Assembly (NCBI GenBank): GCA_963558655.1
Contig: CAUWHJ010000008.1
Span: 1-64,000 of the forward strand
Reading direction: 5' to 3'
Length of the DNA stretch: 64,000 nucleotides
Origin: UMGS1590 sp963558655
Lineage (GTDB): Bacteria; Bacillota; Peptococcia; Peptococcales; Peptococcaceae
Position 1 is the first letter of the stretch, and each line of letters begins with the position of its first letter. A program made the position numbers and the translations under genes. The notes under the pieces were generated by a model that worked only from the letters and a program-made list of their open reading frames with translations, searched no databases and had not been told where the DNA came from. Of this stretch, positions 42,729 to 51,392 are shown one piece after another.

Positions 42729-43640
42729 TTAATTGAGACGACTGAATTCTTTAATGATTTGGATGAAGCGTTCAATAATTGAAATTGAATTAGATGTTTT
42801 ATTATAGATAGCGTATGTTGGAAAAGATTGTAGGTTACAAATAGGAATGGCTTTTACATTATCATTTGTATAGTCAATCATATTGCTAAAGGTTAGACCT
42901 ATGGCATTTTGACGGACAATAAGTTGACGAATGAGATTGATATTGTTTGAATATAGGACGATATTTACATTATCGAAATCAGAAAAAAGAGACTTATATG
43001 TTAAATCGTCAGATTGATCGGATGCGGTTAAAGCAAGTGGAAAAGTTATTATTTCCTCTAAGCTGACTGATTTACGTTGAGCAAAAATAGATGATTCGTT
43101 CACCAAGATATACATACTTTCATAGTAAAGAAAATCATAGCAGTAATCGCTATAATCTTGAATATTATCAAGTTGTTTTGAATTACAAAAAGAAATTCCT
43201 ATATCACTGATTCCAGTTAAAACGTCATCTATCACTAGATTGGATGACTTTTCGATGACTGAAAGTTTAATTTTTGGATTTTTTTCTAAGAAAAATGGAA
43301 CAATTTCATGAAGATAGTAATTATTCGCAGCAAAAGTTAAACTTACTTTCAAAGATCCTGAAATTTCGGTAGAGAATGTTTGATTATATTGGATGGCAAG
43401 TTGGTCAAATTTACTTGTTAATGACAGAATTTGTTTCGAAAGTTCAAAAGCTGTTTGACCATATGATGTGAGTGTAACTCCAGAATGGTGGCGATTGAAT
43501 AATGGAAAACCTATTTCTTGTTCAAGATTTTGTAAAGCAACGCTAAGAGCGGGAGAAGAGATAAATAAATTATCTGCTGCTTTACGAATTGATCCGGTTT
43601 TTGCTATTTCAACAAAATATTTAAGCTGTTCAATACGCAT
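42729..43640 (-). CDS. LysR-family transcriptional regulator (module 2)
   Basis: A 303-aa LysR regulator: N-terminal winged helix (LKYFVEIAKTGSIRKAADNL, SPALSVALQNLE), then a co-inducer domain. On the minus strand GGGGA lies 8-10 bases before the ATG and a TATAAT is seen at 43666-43661. It is encoded at the right end of the module, convergent with the permease. Its probable target is the dyad at 38905. It is co-directional with the amidohydrolase, which has lost its own terminator to the insertion and may read into this gene. Confidence 0.85.
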   Translation of the reverse strand: MRIEQLKYFVEIAKTGSIRKAADNLFISSPALSVALQNLEQEIGFPLFNRHHSGVTLTSYGQTAFELSKQILSLTSKFDQLAIQYNQTFSTEISGSLKVSLTFAANNYYLHEIVPFFLEKNPKIKLSVIEKSSNLVIDDVLTGISDIGISFCNSKQLDNIQDYSDYCYDFLYYESMYILVNESSIFAQRKSVSLEEIITFPLALTASDQSDDLTYKSLFSDFDNVNIVLYSNNINLIRQLIVRQNAIGLTFSNMIDYTNDNVKAIPICNLQSFPTYAIYNKTSNSISIIERFIQIIKEFSRLN

Positions 43641-43761
43641 AACAATCCCCTTTTCTCGTTATTATATACAGATCATTTTATCAAAATGCTAACTGTGCTA
43701 ACGATATGTCAAGTGAAAAAAGTTCTTGATAAAATACATCGGTGTTTTAAGGGTGATGTGT

Positions 43762-44910
43762 TTATTCCACAGAAAGAGCGGCGCACACATGGGCGAGGAC
43801 GCCGCTTGGCATGGCGTTTTCATCGAAACGCACGCCGGCGTTGTGGATGTTGGCGTCGTAGCCTGGTACATGGGTACCGAGGGTCATCATGGTGATGGGA
43901 ACGTTTTGGCTGAAGTAGCCAAAGTCTTCGCTCCAGGAGAAAGGTGTTTCGTGAACGCTTGTGCGGCAGTCTGGTGCATAGTGAGCGAGCACAGCGATGA
44001 TGTTTTTATTCAGTGAAGGATTGCTGGTGACTGCAGGCACGGAGGTGACCCAACGTGTTTCTGCGGTGCAGCGCAGGGTTTGGGCAACGCCTGCAGCAAT
44101 GGCTTCCAGGCGGCTTTTGAGTTGGCTGCGTAGTGCAGTGTCGTAGGTACGCAGGGTGCCGCGCAGTTGTGCAGTTTCCGGAACAACGTTGTAAGTGGTG
44201 CCGGAGGTGATGGCACAAACCGAGAGCACGGCGGTGTCAAATGGAGAGATTTCACGGCTCATCAGTCCTTGCAGAGCGTTGTAGATTTGTACGGCGGCAA
44301 AGATGGGGTCGCAGCCGTTGTGCGGAGCGGCGCCATGGGTGCTGGTGCCATGTATGTCCATGAAAAATTCATCGGAAGCGGCATAGAGTGGGCCATCTTT
44401 ATAATAGAGCACGCCGCTTTCCATGACGGGCGAAACGTGCAGGGCGAAGGCACCTTGATAGGTTGGCTCGATGAGGCCTTGTTCCAGAAGAAATTTGCCG
44501 CCGGTGGCGCCTTCTTCATCAGGCTGGAAGATGAGGCGTGTGCGATGGGTGAGCTTGTCGGCGTGCTTTTGCAGCAGGCAGGCAGCACCCAAGAGCATGG
44601 CGGTGTGCAGGTCGTGGCCGCAGTTGTGCGCCCAGGTGGTTTCCGAGGAGAAAGGCAGACCGCTTTCTTCGTGCATAGGTAGTGCGTCGGTGTCGGCACG
44701 CAATATCATGCCTGCGGGGCCATTGCCAATGTCGCAGACGATGGTGCCTTGGCAGGGTTCGGAAAAGGAAACGCGATGTGCGTTTAGCACATCGCGAATG
44801 AGTTGCAGCGTTTCTGGCAGGTCGTAGCCGCCTTCTGCGTGTTGATGCAGGGTGCGGCGCCAGCGGATAAGCTCAGGCAATAAAGCGTTGGCATCGTTTG
44901 TTAGATTCAT
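43762..44910 (-). CDS. M20-family amidohydrolase (N-acyl-amino-acid hydrolase type)
   Basis: A 382-aa metallohydrolase. The dinuclear metal site is visible in RADTDALP, HNCGHDLHTAMLLGA and FQPDEEGATGG, with a later histidine in TLGTHVPGYDANIH. The family includes hippurate hydrolase and aminoacylases; the exact substrate is unknown. The N-terminus lies 10 bases after uppP on the same strand. Its last 61 bases are repeated at 38771-38831 on the far side of the inserted module; the intact gene's end is normal (ALSVE, stop). Confidence 0.88.
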   Translation of the reverse strand: MNLTNDANALLPELIRWRRTLHQHAEGGYDLPETLQLIRDVLNAHRVSFSEPCQGTIVCDIGNGPAGMILRADTDALPMHEESGLPFSSETTWAHNCGHDLHTAMLLGAACLLQKHADKLTHRTRLIFQPDEEGATGGKFLLEQGLIEPTYQGAFALHVSPVMESGVLYYKDGPLYAASDEFFMDIHGTSTHGAAPHNGCDPIFAAVQIYNALQGLMSREISPFDTAVLSVCAITSGTTYNVVPETAQLRGTLRTYDTALRSQLKSRLEAIAAGVAQTLRCTAETRWVTSVPAVTSNPSLNKNIIAVLAHYAPDCRTSVHETPFSWSEDFGYFSQNVPITMMTLGTHVPGYDANIHNAGVRFDENAMPSGVLAHVCAALSVE

Positions 44911-44920
44911 GATGACTCTC

Positions 44921-45736
44921 CTAGCTTAAAAGGAAGTAACCAAGGACAATAATCCCGAGTACGATGCGGTAGTAACCGAATGGTTTGAAGTCGTTCTTGG
45001 CTACATAAGCAACAAGGAACTTGATAGCGAGAATCGAGACGACGAAGGCTACAAGCATACCGAAAAGGAGGATGCAGGCTTCGTAGGCGGTGAAGTTGAA
45101 CCCGAATTTAACGAGTTTTAAGAGGCTGGCACCAAACATGATTGGAATGCTCATGAAGAAAGAAAATTCCGTAGCTACTGTACGAGAGGTGCCAACAAGC
45201 ATACCGCCGATGATGGTGGAACCGGAGCGAGAGGTGCCTGGAATTAAGGAGAGCACCTGGAAGCAGCCGATTTTGAAGGCAGTGAGATAGCTCATTTTCT
45301 CGAAGCTGTCAACGGTTGGTTTGTAATTGTATTTGGTTTCAATCCAGATGAAAATGATACCGTAGACAATCAACGCAATGGCAACGACGACATAATTGTA
45401 GAAATGTTCGTCCAGCCAGTCGTTGAGTGGCAAGCCGATGAGAGCGGCAGGCAGGCAGCCGATGATGACCTTGCCCCAGATTTGCCAGGTGTCGGATTTT
45501 TCTTTGGCACTTTTTCGTGGTGAGAAAGGGTTGAGTTTATGAAAATACACAACAACCACGGCTAAAATGGCCCCAAGTTGGATGACAACGAGAAACATTT
45601 CCCAAAAATCACGGGATACATCCAACCGCAAAAAGTTTTCAACAAGAATCATGTGCCCGGTACTGGAAACTGGCAGCCATTCGGTAATCCCTTCGACAAT
45701 ACCAAGTATCAGGACTTTGAGATATTCGATGATCAT
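44921..45736 (-). CDS. uppP: Undecaprenyl-diphosphatase
   Basis: A 271-aa membrane enzyme (BacA) that recycles undecaprenyl pyrophosphate for cell-wall synthesis and gives bacitracin tolerance. Signatures: LGIVEGITEWLPVSSTGHM and PGTSRSGSTIIGGML. TGGAGGA about 6 bases upstream fixes the start at 45736. It forms a minus-strand pair with the amidohydrolase. Confidence 0.96.
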   Translation of the reverse strand: MIIEYLKVLILGIVEGITEWLPVSSTGHMILVENFLRLDVSRDFWEMFLVVIQLGAILAVVVVYFHKLNPFSPRKSAKEKSDTWQIWGKVIIGCLPAALIGLPLNDWLDEHFYNYVVVAIALIVYGIIFIWIETKYNYKPTVDSFEKMSYLTAFKIGCFQVLSLIPGTSRSGSTIIGGMLVGTSRTVATEFSFFMSIPIMFGASLLKLVKFGFNFTAYEACILLFGMLVAFVVSILAIKFLVAYVAKNDFKPFGYYRIVLGIIVLGYFLLS

Positions 45737-45881
45737 TTCATTCCTCCATAACATTGTGATGTTACCATTTTAATGGATGTGTACGGTGGTCGCAAGGGAG
45801 GGGCGGGAGAATTTATGAAAAATTTAAGAATAACACGCCTTATCTGAGGGAAATTTGAAAAATATGACTGTGTTTAGTATA

Positions 45882-45910
45882 TTGAAGGCGGGAAGGATTG
45901 CTGATATAAT
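45882..45910 (+). promoter_or_regulatory. Promoter for the metallophosphoesterase-ridA operon
   Basis: TTGAAG (45882-45887), 17-base spacer, TATAAT (45905-45910), with a TGA extended -10. Strong match. Confidence 0.7.
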
Positions 45911-45922
45911 CTGGATATAAAA

Positions 45923-45997
45923 ATGTGGCAAAGAAAATTAAAGATGCCATTAAAAATGTTGGCGGTATCAGCTAGTGAACAATTTTTGAAAGAATGA
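45923..45997 (+). CDS. Candidate 24-aa leader ORF
   Basis: ATG at 45923, about 7 bases after the expected transcription start, gives 24 codons rich in Lys and Leu ending in TGA that overlaps the ATG of the next gene (ATGA). The overlap suggests translational coupling, as the metallophosphoesterase start has no good Shine-Dalgarno of its own. No clear Shine-Dalgarno precedes this ORF either. Could be chance. Confidence 0.35.
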   Translation: MWQRKLKMPLKMLAVSASEQFLKE

Positions 45998-46770
45998 AAA
46001 GGAACGGGAGATACAGAACGTTGGTACAACAAAATGACATCACTTTTTGGGCGATTGGCGATTTGCATTTGTCGATTGGCTTGGAAAAAGACAAACAAAA
46101 ACCGATGGATCAATTTGGTGATGCCTGGGTGCAGCACACAGCGAAGATTGCACGGAGCTGGTGCGAGCGGGTGAAAAAAGATGATGTGGTGCTGCTTCTG
46201 GGCGATCTTATCTGGGGCAATCGTGTAGACGAGGTGCGCTTTGCTCTTGATTGGCTGGGCTGTTTGCCGGGGCGCAAGGTGTTGGTACGTGGCAATCATG
46301 ACAACTGGTGGCAAAGCATTTCTAAGGTGCGTGGCGCTTTGCCGGCAGGTATGTATGCGATTCAAAACGATGCGTTGCTTTTTGGGAGCGTGGCCATCGC
46401 AGGCAGCCGTGGCTGGACGTATGCCGACCCAGAGGGACTTGAGCATCAGGAAAAAATGCTCAGACGTGAATATGCCCGCCTGGAAGCCTCGCTTGCACAG
46501 ATGGCGTCCGAAGCCAGCTATCGTATTGCCATGCTGCATTATCCGCCGTTTGATGGCGCAGAGCCAGCGGTGGAAATGGCTGCACTTTTGGAACGCTACC
46601 AGGTTGATGTGTGTGTGTTTGGACATTTGCATGGTCAGGAAGCGGCACAATTCCGAGCAATAGAAAAAAACAATGTGAAATATGTGTTGGCAAGTGCAGA
46701 TTATGTTGATTTTTCACCGCTGCCGCTTTATAATTATCAATATATTCATGACCGCATAAGGTATAATTGA
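45994..46770 (+). CDS. Calcineurin-like metallophosphoesterase
   Basis: A 258-aa dinuclear metallophosphoesterase with all core motifs in order: GDLHLS, GDLIWGN, GNHDNWW, LHYPPF and GHLHG. Substrate unknown; related proteins act on phosphoproteins or nucleotides. ATG 45994 overlaps a short leader ORF; a TTG at 46021 preceded by GGGAG is an alternative. ridA follows after 17 bases. Confidence 0.88.
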   Translation: MKRNGRYRTLVQQNDITFWAIGDLHLSIGLEKDKQKPMDQFGDAWVQHTAKIARSWCERVKKDDVVLLLGDLIWGNRVDEVRFALDWLGCLPGRKVLVRGNHDNWWQSISKVRGALPAGMYAIQNDALLFGSVAIAGSRGWTYADPEGLEHQEKMLRREYARLEASLAQMASEASYRIAMLHYPPFDGAEPAVEMAALLERYQVDVCVFGHLHGQEAAQFRAIEKNNVKYVLASADYVDFSPLPLYNYQYIHDRIRYN

Positions 46771-46787
46771 AAAAGGGGGTGAGAAAG

Positions 46788-47171
46788 ATGACAAAACGTA
46801 TTCTCGCAACAGAAAAAGCGCCTGCCGCATTGGGACCCTATTCTCAAGGCGTGGCTGCCAGCGGCGAAATGATTTTTGTATCCGGTCAAATTCCTATTGA
46901 CCCAGCAACCGGCGCACCTGTGGAGGGTGACATTGCGCGCCAAACCACACAGTGCATGGATAACATCATAGCTATTTTAGCGGAAGCTGGCGCAACGGCG
47001 GAGAACATTGTTAAGACGACCATTTATCTCAAGGATATGGACAACTTTGGCGCCGTCAATGAGGCGTATGGCAAGTATTTCAAGGGCGACGCTCCGGCAC
47101 GTGGTTGCGTGGAAGTGGCACGTTTGCCAAAGGATATGCAGGTAGAAATTGAAGCCATTGCGGTTTTATAA
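46788..47171 (+). CDS. ridA: 2-iminobutanoate/2-iminopropanoate deaminase
   Basis: A 127-aa RidA (YjgF) protein that hydrolyses reactive enamines and imines. It starts with the family's APAALGPYSQGV, has FVSGQIPIDP, and ends with the arginine-containing GCVEVARLPKDMQVEIEAIA. GGGGGTGAG precedes ATG 46788. Confidence 0.95.
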   Translation: MTKRILATEKAPAALGPYSQGVAASGEMIFVSGQIPIDPATGAPVEGDIARQTTQCMDNIIAILAEAGATAENIVKTTIYLKDMDNFGAVNEAYGKYFKGDAPARGCVEVARLPKDMQVEIEAIAVL

Positions 47172-47216
47172 TCGCTGTGCGCTGTTTGAAGGAGATAAAG
47201 AAAAAGGAGGAAGGTT

Positions 47217-48596
47217 ATGCTTGACGCATTGGTTTTAGCCCGTTGGCAGTTTGCGATTACAACGGTGTATCACTTTTTGTTTGTACCGCTGACGCTCGGC
47301 CTGTCCATCATGACAGCAATGATTCAAACGAAATATTATAAAACAGGCGATCCGAAGTACAAAACCATGACGAAGTTCTGGGGAAAACTTTTCCTGATTA
47401 ACTTTGTGATGGGGGTTGTCACGGGGCTTGTGCAGGAATTCCAATTTGGGATGAACTGGTCGGAGTATGCACGTTTCATGGGTGACATTTTTGGTGCACC
47501 TTTGGCGATTGAGGCGCTTTTGGCGTTCTTTATCGAATCAACGTTTTTGGGCGTGTGGGTCTTTGGTTGGGACCGTCTGCCAAAAGCGGTGCATTTAGCG
47601 AGCATTTGGTTGGTGGCGTTGGCGTCCAACCTGAGTGCGATGTGGATTCTTGTGGCCAACTCATTTATGCAGCATCCACAGGGGTATGTGCTCAATAACG
47701 GCCGCGTAGAAATGGATAATTTTGCTGACATTGTTGGCAATTCGTATTTCTTCCATCAATTTGCCCATGTGTTCACAGCCGGGCTGACAACGGCGGCGTT
47801 TTTCATGTTGGGCATCAGCGCTTATCATTTGTTGCGTAAAAAGAACGTGCCAATCATGAAATCATCGTTCAAGTTCGCTGCCATCATGGGGCTGATTGCG
47901 TCCATCGCCGTAGCTGGTGTAGGGCATATGCAAGGTCAGTATCTGACAAAAGAAGTGCCAATGAAAATGGCTGCCATGGAAGCACTTTGGGAAACCGAAG
48001 AACACGCACCACTGGCGCTTGTTGCCGGTATTGATATGGAAAACCATGAAAACACGTTTGAAATTGCCATTCCTGGCGCATTGAGTTTTATGGCACATAA
48101 CAACTTTACTGAAGAAGTGCAGGGGATTAACGATCTTCAGGAACAGTATGAAGAACAGTATGGCGAAGGCAATTATATTCCAGATGTACCGCTCATGTTT
48201 TGGAGTTTTCGCATCATGGTTGGCGCCGGCAGCCTTTTGGTATTGGGTGCGCTGATTGCTTGCTTCATGGTGAAAACAAAACGTGAGATAAAAGGTTCCA
48301 AGCTTTTATTGGCCTTTTTACCGTTGATGCTTTTCCCATATCTTGCCAATTCTTTTGGCTGGATTCTCACGGAAGTGGGGCGTCAGCCATGGATTGTTTA
48401 TGGCTTGCAAAAGACGGCAGATGCGGTGTCGCAAGTGGTATCCGGCGGCGAAGTGCTGATTACGCTCGTAGGTTTCACCCTCGTTTATCTGATATTGGCA
48501 ATTATTGACGTTGGTTTGCTTGCTCGTGCAGCCAAGAAAGTGGAAGATGGCGACAAGAAGCCTAAAGCGGCAGAGGAGGGCTCGTTATGGATTTAA
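47217..48596 (+). CDS. cydA: Cytochrome bd ubiquinol oxidase subunit I
   Basis: A 459-aa membrane subunit carrying the haems of the bd-type terminal oxidase. N-terminal ARWQFAITTVYHFLFVPLT contains a haem-ligand histidine; FQFGMNWSEYARFMGDIFG and PLAIEALLAFFIESTFLG are typical. The length indicates the short Q-loop type. AAAGGAGG precedes the ATG. It overlaps cydB by ten bases. It reduces oxygen with quinol electrons, at low oxygen, without proton pumping. Confidence 0.97.
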   Translation: MLDALVLARWQFAITTVYHFLFVPLTLGLSIMTAMIQTKYYKTGDPKYKTMTKFWGKLFLINFVMGVVTGLVQEFQFGMNWSEYARFMGDIFGAPLAIEALLAFFIESTFLGVWVFGWDRLPKAVHLASIWLVALASNLSAMWILVANSFMQHPQGYVLNNGRVEMDNFADIVGNSYFFHQFAHVFTAGLTTAAFFMLGISAYHLLRKKNVPIMKSSFKFAAIMGLIASIAVAGVGHMQGQYLTKEVPMKMAAMEALWETEEHAPLALVAGIDMENHENTFEIAIPGALSFMAHNNFTEEVQGINDLQEQYEEQYGEGNYIPDVPLMFWSFRIMVGAGSLLVLGALIACFMVKTKREIKGSKLLLAFLPLMLFPYLANSFGWILTEVGRQPWIVYGLQKTADAVSQVVSGGEVLITLVGFTLVYLILAIIDVGLLARAAKKVEDGDKKPKAAEEGSLWI

Positions 48597-49594
48597 ATAT
48601 TCTTTGGTTTATTCTCATTACGGTGCTGTTCATCGGCTTCTTCTTTCTGGAAGGATTCGATTATGGCGTGGGTGCGCTTATTCCAATCATCGGTAAGGAC
48701 GATGATGAACGCCGTGTGGTTTTGAACACCATCGGGCCGTTCTGGGACGGTAATGAGGTGTGGCTGATTACTGCCGGCGGCGCCATGTTTGCTGCTTTTC
48801 CTCATGTGTATGCCACCATGTTCAGTGGTTGGTATCTGGCGCTGTTTTTGATTCTTTTGGCGTTGATTTTGCGCGCTACCGGCATTGAGTTCCGCAGCCA
48901 AAAGCCAAGCCTTTCCTGGCGCAAGGGCTGGGATACGGTGATTGCTGTTTCATCGATTCTGTCTGCTGTGCTTTGGGGCGTGGCGGTGTCGAATTTGGTG
49001 ATTGGCGTGCCTATTGATGAAAATATGCAGTATGCTGGCTCTTTCTTCACGCTTCTGCGTCCATTCTGCCTGGTTGGCGGTGTGATGCTGGCGTTGATTT
49101 TCCTCTACCATGGTGCTTGCTATCTCATGCTCAAGGCTGGTGAACAGTCGGTATTAGACCGTGCCCAGGGGATTGCCGAAAAACTTGGCCCAATCATGAT
49201 TGTTGTCACGGTTGTTTGGGTGGTGTGGGCATTCTTTGCAAGCACCATGTTTGAGAATGTGCTGGCCATCATCTTCATTGCTCTGGCAGCGGTGCTGATG
49301 ATTCTCTCAGTGTTTTGCACCAAAAAGAAAGCATCTGGGAAAGCATTCATCTTTATCGCTTTGGCGATTGCCTTCTGTGTGGCTGGTGTTTTCGCCGGTA
49401 TGTTCCCGAACATCATGATTTCGACGATTGACCCAGCGTACAGCCTTGACATCTACAATGCAGCGTCCTCGCCTAAGACCCTGAGCTTTATGACGAAGGT
49501 AGCGCTGACCATGGTGCCGATTGTGCTTTTGTATCAGATTTGGTCTTTCTATGTGTTCCGCGCGCGTGTGACCAAAAAATCGGTGAAATATTGA
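48587..49594 (+). CDS. cydB: Cytochrome bd ubiquinol oxidase subunit II
   Basis: A 335-aa membrane partner of CydA, with about eight to nine segments. The N-terminus shows LFIGFFFLEGFDYGVGAL and GPFWDGNEVWLITAGGAMFAA, both family signatures. Its start lies inside the end of cydA. The assembly exporter genes cydD and cydC follow. Confidence 0.97.
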   Translation: MDLNILWFILITVLFIGFFFLEGFDYGVGALIPIIGKDDDERRVVLNTIGPFWDGNEVWLITAGGAMFAAFPHVYATMFSGWYLALFLILLALILRATGIEFRSQKPSLSWRKGWDTVIAVSSILSAVLWGVAVSNLVIGVPIDENMQYAGSFFTLLRPFCLVGGVMLALIFLYHGACYLMLKAGEQSVLDRAQGIAEKLGPIMIVVTVVWVVWAFFASTMFENVLAIIFIALAAVLMILSVFCTKKKASGKAFIFIALAIAFCVAGVFAGMFPNIMISTIDPAYSLDIYNAASSPKTLSFMTKVALTMVPIVLLYQIWSFYVFRARVTKKSVKY

Positions 49595-49670
49595 TGAATC
49601 AAGCGTTTCCTTTTTGGGGAGCGCTTTTTTCTTAGCTTTAGGCAATGTTGAATGATTGAGGAGGTTTTTC

Positions 49671-51392
49671 ATGGTCGATAAAAAATTGCTCAGAGAGGCA
49701 CGAGCGCAGCGGGCGCTGTTTGCCGCTTCGGTGCTTTGCAGTTTAGGGGCAGCAGCAGCGATTCTTTGGCAAACCTGGAGCGTGGCAGTGATTGTGAATG
49801 GCCTCTTTTTGGGTGACGCTTCAGCGGCTTCGCTAAAACCTGCTTTTGTGGCGGCGCTTTTGGCGCTTGGGCTGCGGATTTTTTTGGAGATGCTTGAGGA
49901 CGTTGTGAGCTTACGCCTGGCAGCGCAGATTAAGAGCGATTTGCGCGCACGCCTTATTGACAAGCTGAGAACGTTGTCTCCTGTTCAGGTGCAGGCGATG
50001 CAGTCGGGCAAGTTGCTGAATTTGCTTTATGATGGCATTGATACGCTGGAGAGCTATTTCAGCGGCTATCTGCCGCAGCTTTACAAAGCGGTGTTTATTC
50101 CAATTCTCTTTCTTTGTGTCATCTTTCCAAAAGACGCCACCAGCGCTGTGATTATGTTGGTGACTTTGCCGCTGATTCCTATGTTTATGGTGCTCATTGG
50201 CAAATGGACGAAACGGGAAAGTGTGCGGCAGTGGGTGCTTCTGACAAAATTTGCGGCATTTTTAGAGGATGTGCTGGCGGGGCTTATGACGTTGAAATCC
50301 TTAGGCCGCAGCAAAAAACAGGGTGAGAAGATTGGGGAAATCAGCGAAGCGTATCGCCGCGCGACCTTTCAGGTGCAGAAGTGGGCGTTCATTTCATCGC
50401 TGGCGTTGGAGCTGGTTGCCACCATCTCCATTGCCATGGTGGCGGTTGGCTTGGGCTTGCGTTTGTGCAATGGCACGTTGACATTTTTAATTGGCTTTTA
50501 CATCTTGCTTCTGGCGCCGGAATATTATCAGCCGATGCGTACGCTGGGACAGTATTTTCATTCTGGCATCAATGCCGAGGAAGCGGCAAAAAGTCTTTAC
50601 GCTTTTCTCGACACTGAGCCGTGGCAGGTGCAGGAAGGGGACTATGCCGAGAAATGTGTGCGGGAGATTCGCTTTGAACACGTCAGTTATCGTTATCCGG
50701 GCGCAAAAGAGGACGCTGTCAAAGATGTGTCGCTGGTTCTTTCGGCGGGACAGTCGCTGGCGTTTGTCGGTGACAGTGGCAGCGGTAAGACAACGTTGAT
50801 GATGTTGGCAATGTGCTTTTTGCAGCCAACGGCGGGAACCATCTATGTGAACGGTGTGCCGCTATCGTCCTGGCAGAGAAAGGCATATCACCGCCGTTTG
50901 GCGGCTGTGTTGCAACGCCCCTATGTATTTGCCGGTACGGTGTTGGAAAATATTGTTTTTGCGGACACCGTGAACGCAGAGGAGGCGGCACGTGCCGGTG
51001 CGATTGCCGAACAGATTGGTCTTACGCATCTTTTACGCACAACGCCGCAAGGCTTGCAGACGAGAATCGGCCAGGGTGGTGCCCAGCTTTCCGGTGGCCA
51101 AACAGCCTTGCTTTTGGTAGCACGCGCGCTTTATCGTGACAGTGATGTGCTTTTCTTAGATGAGATGACCGATAACCTCGATGTGGAAAGTGAGTATGCG
51201 CTGGTGGAAGCGCTGGATACCGTGCGCCATGGTCGCACCACCTGGATTATTGCCCATCGTTTGCAAACGCTGCGTAAGGTGGACCAAATTCTTCTTATGA
51301 AAGAAGGGCGTTTGGTAAGCAGCGGCAGTTTTGAGGAGATGGTTGATGCCGGCGGCTATGCAATCGGGAAGGAGGTGCTATGCGATGGTTAA
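49671..51392 (+). CDS. cydD: Glutathione/cysteine ABC exporter subunit CydD
   Basis: A 573-aa fused membrane-ATPase half transporter needed to assemble cytochrome bd. Six membrane helices, then the ATPase with Walker A GDSGSGKTTLM, signature LSGGQTALLLVARAL, Walker B VLFLDEMTDNLD and H-loop AHR. GAGGAGG sets ATG 49671; 76 bases after cydB. It overlaps cydC by eight bases. Confidence 0.93.
   Translation: MVDKKLLREARAQRALFAASVLCSLGAAAAILWQTWSVAVIVNGLFLGDASAASLKPAFVAALLALGLRIFLEMLEDVVSLRLAAQIKSDLRARLIDKLRTLSPVQVQAMQSGKLLNLLYDGIDTLESYFSGYLPQLYKAVFIPILFLCVIFPKDATSAVIMLVTLPLIPMFMVLIGKWTKRESVRQWVLLTKFAAFLEDVLAGLMTLKSLGRSKKQGEKIGEISEAYRRATFQVQKWAFISSLALELVATISIAMVAVGLGLRLCNGTLTFLIGFYILLLAPEYYQPMRTLGQYFHSGINAEEAAKSLYAFLDTEPWQVQEGDYAEKCVREIRFEHVSYRYPGAKEDAVKDVSLVLSAGQSLAFVGDSGSGKTTLMMLAMCFLQPTAGTIYVNGVPLSSWQRKAYHRRLAAVLQRPYVFAGTVLENIVFADTVNAEEAARAGAIAEQIGLTHLLRTTPQGLQTRIGQGGAQLSGGQTALLLVARALYRDSDVLFLDEMTDNLDVESEYALVEALDTVRHGRTTWIIAHRLQTLRKVDQILLMKEGRLVSSGSFEEMVDAGGYAIGKEVLCDG

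Noticed and set aside
38771..43821. Transposon insertion with target-site duplication
   Set aside because: The duplicate is 61 bp with mismatches and coincides with a coding end, no terminal inverted repeats were found, and no transposase is inside; site-specific or homologous integration fits better.
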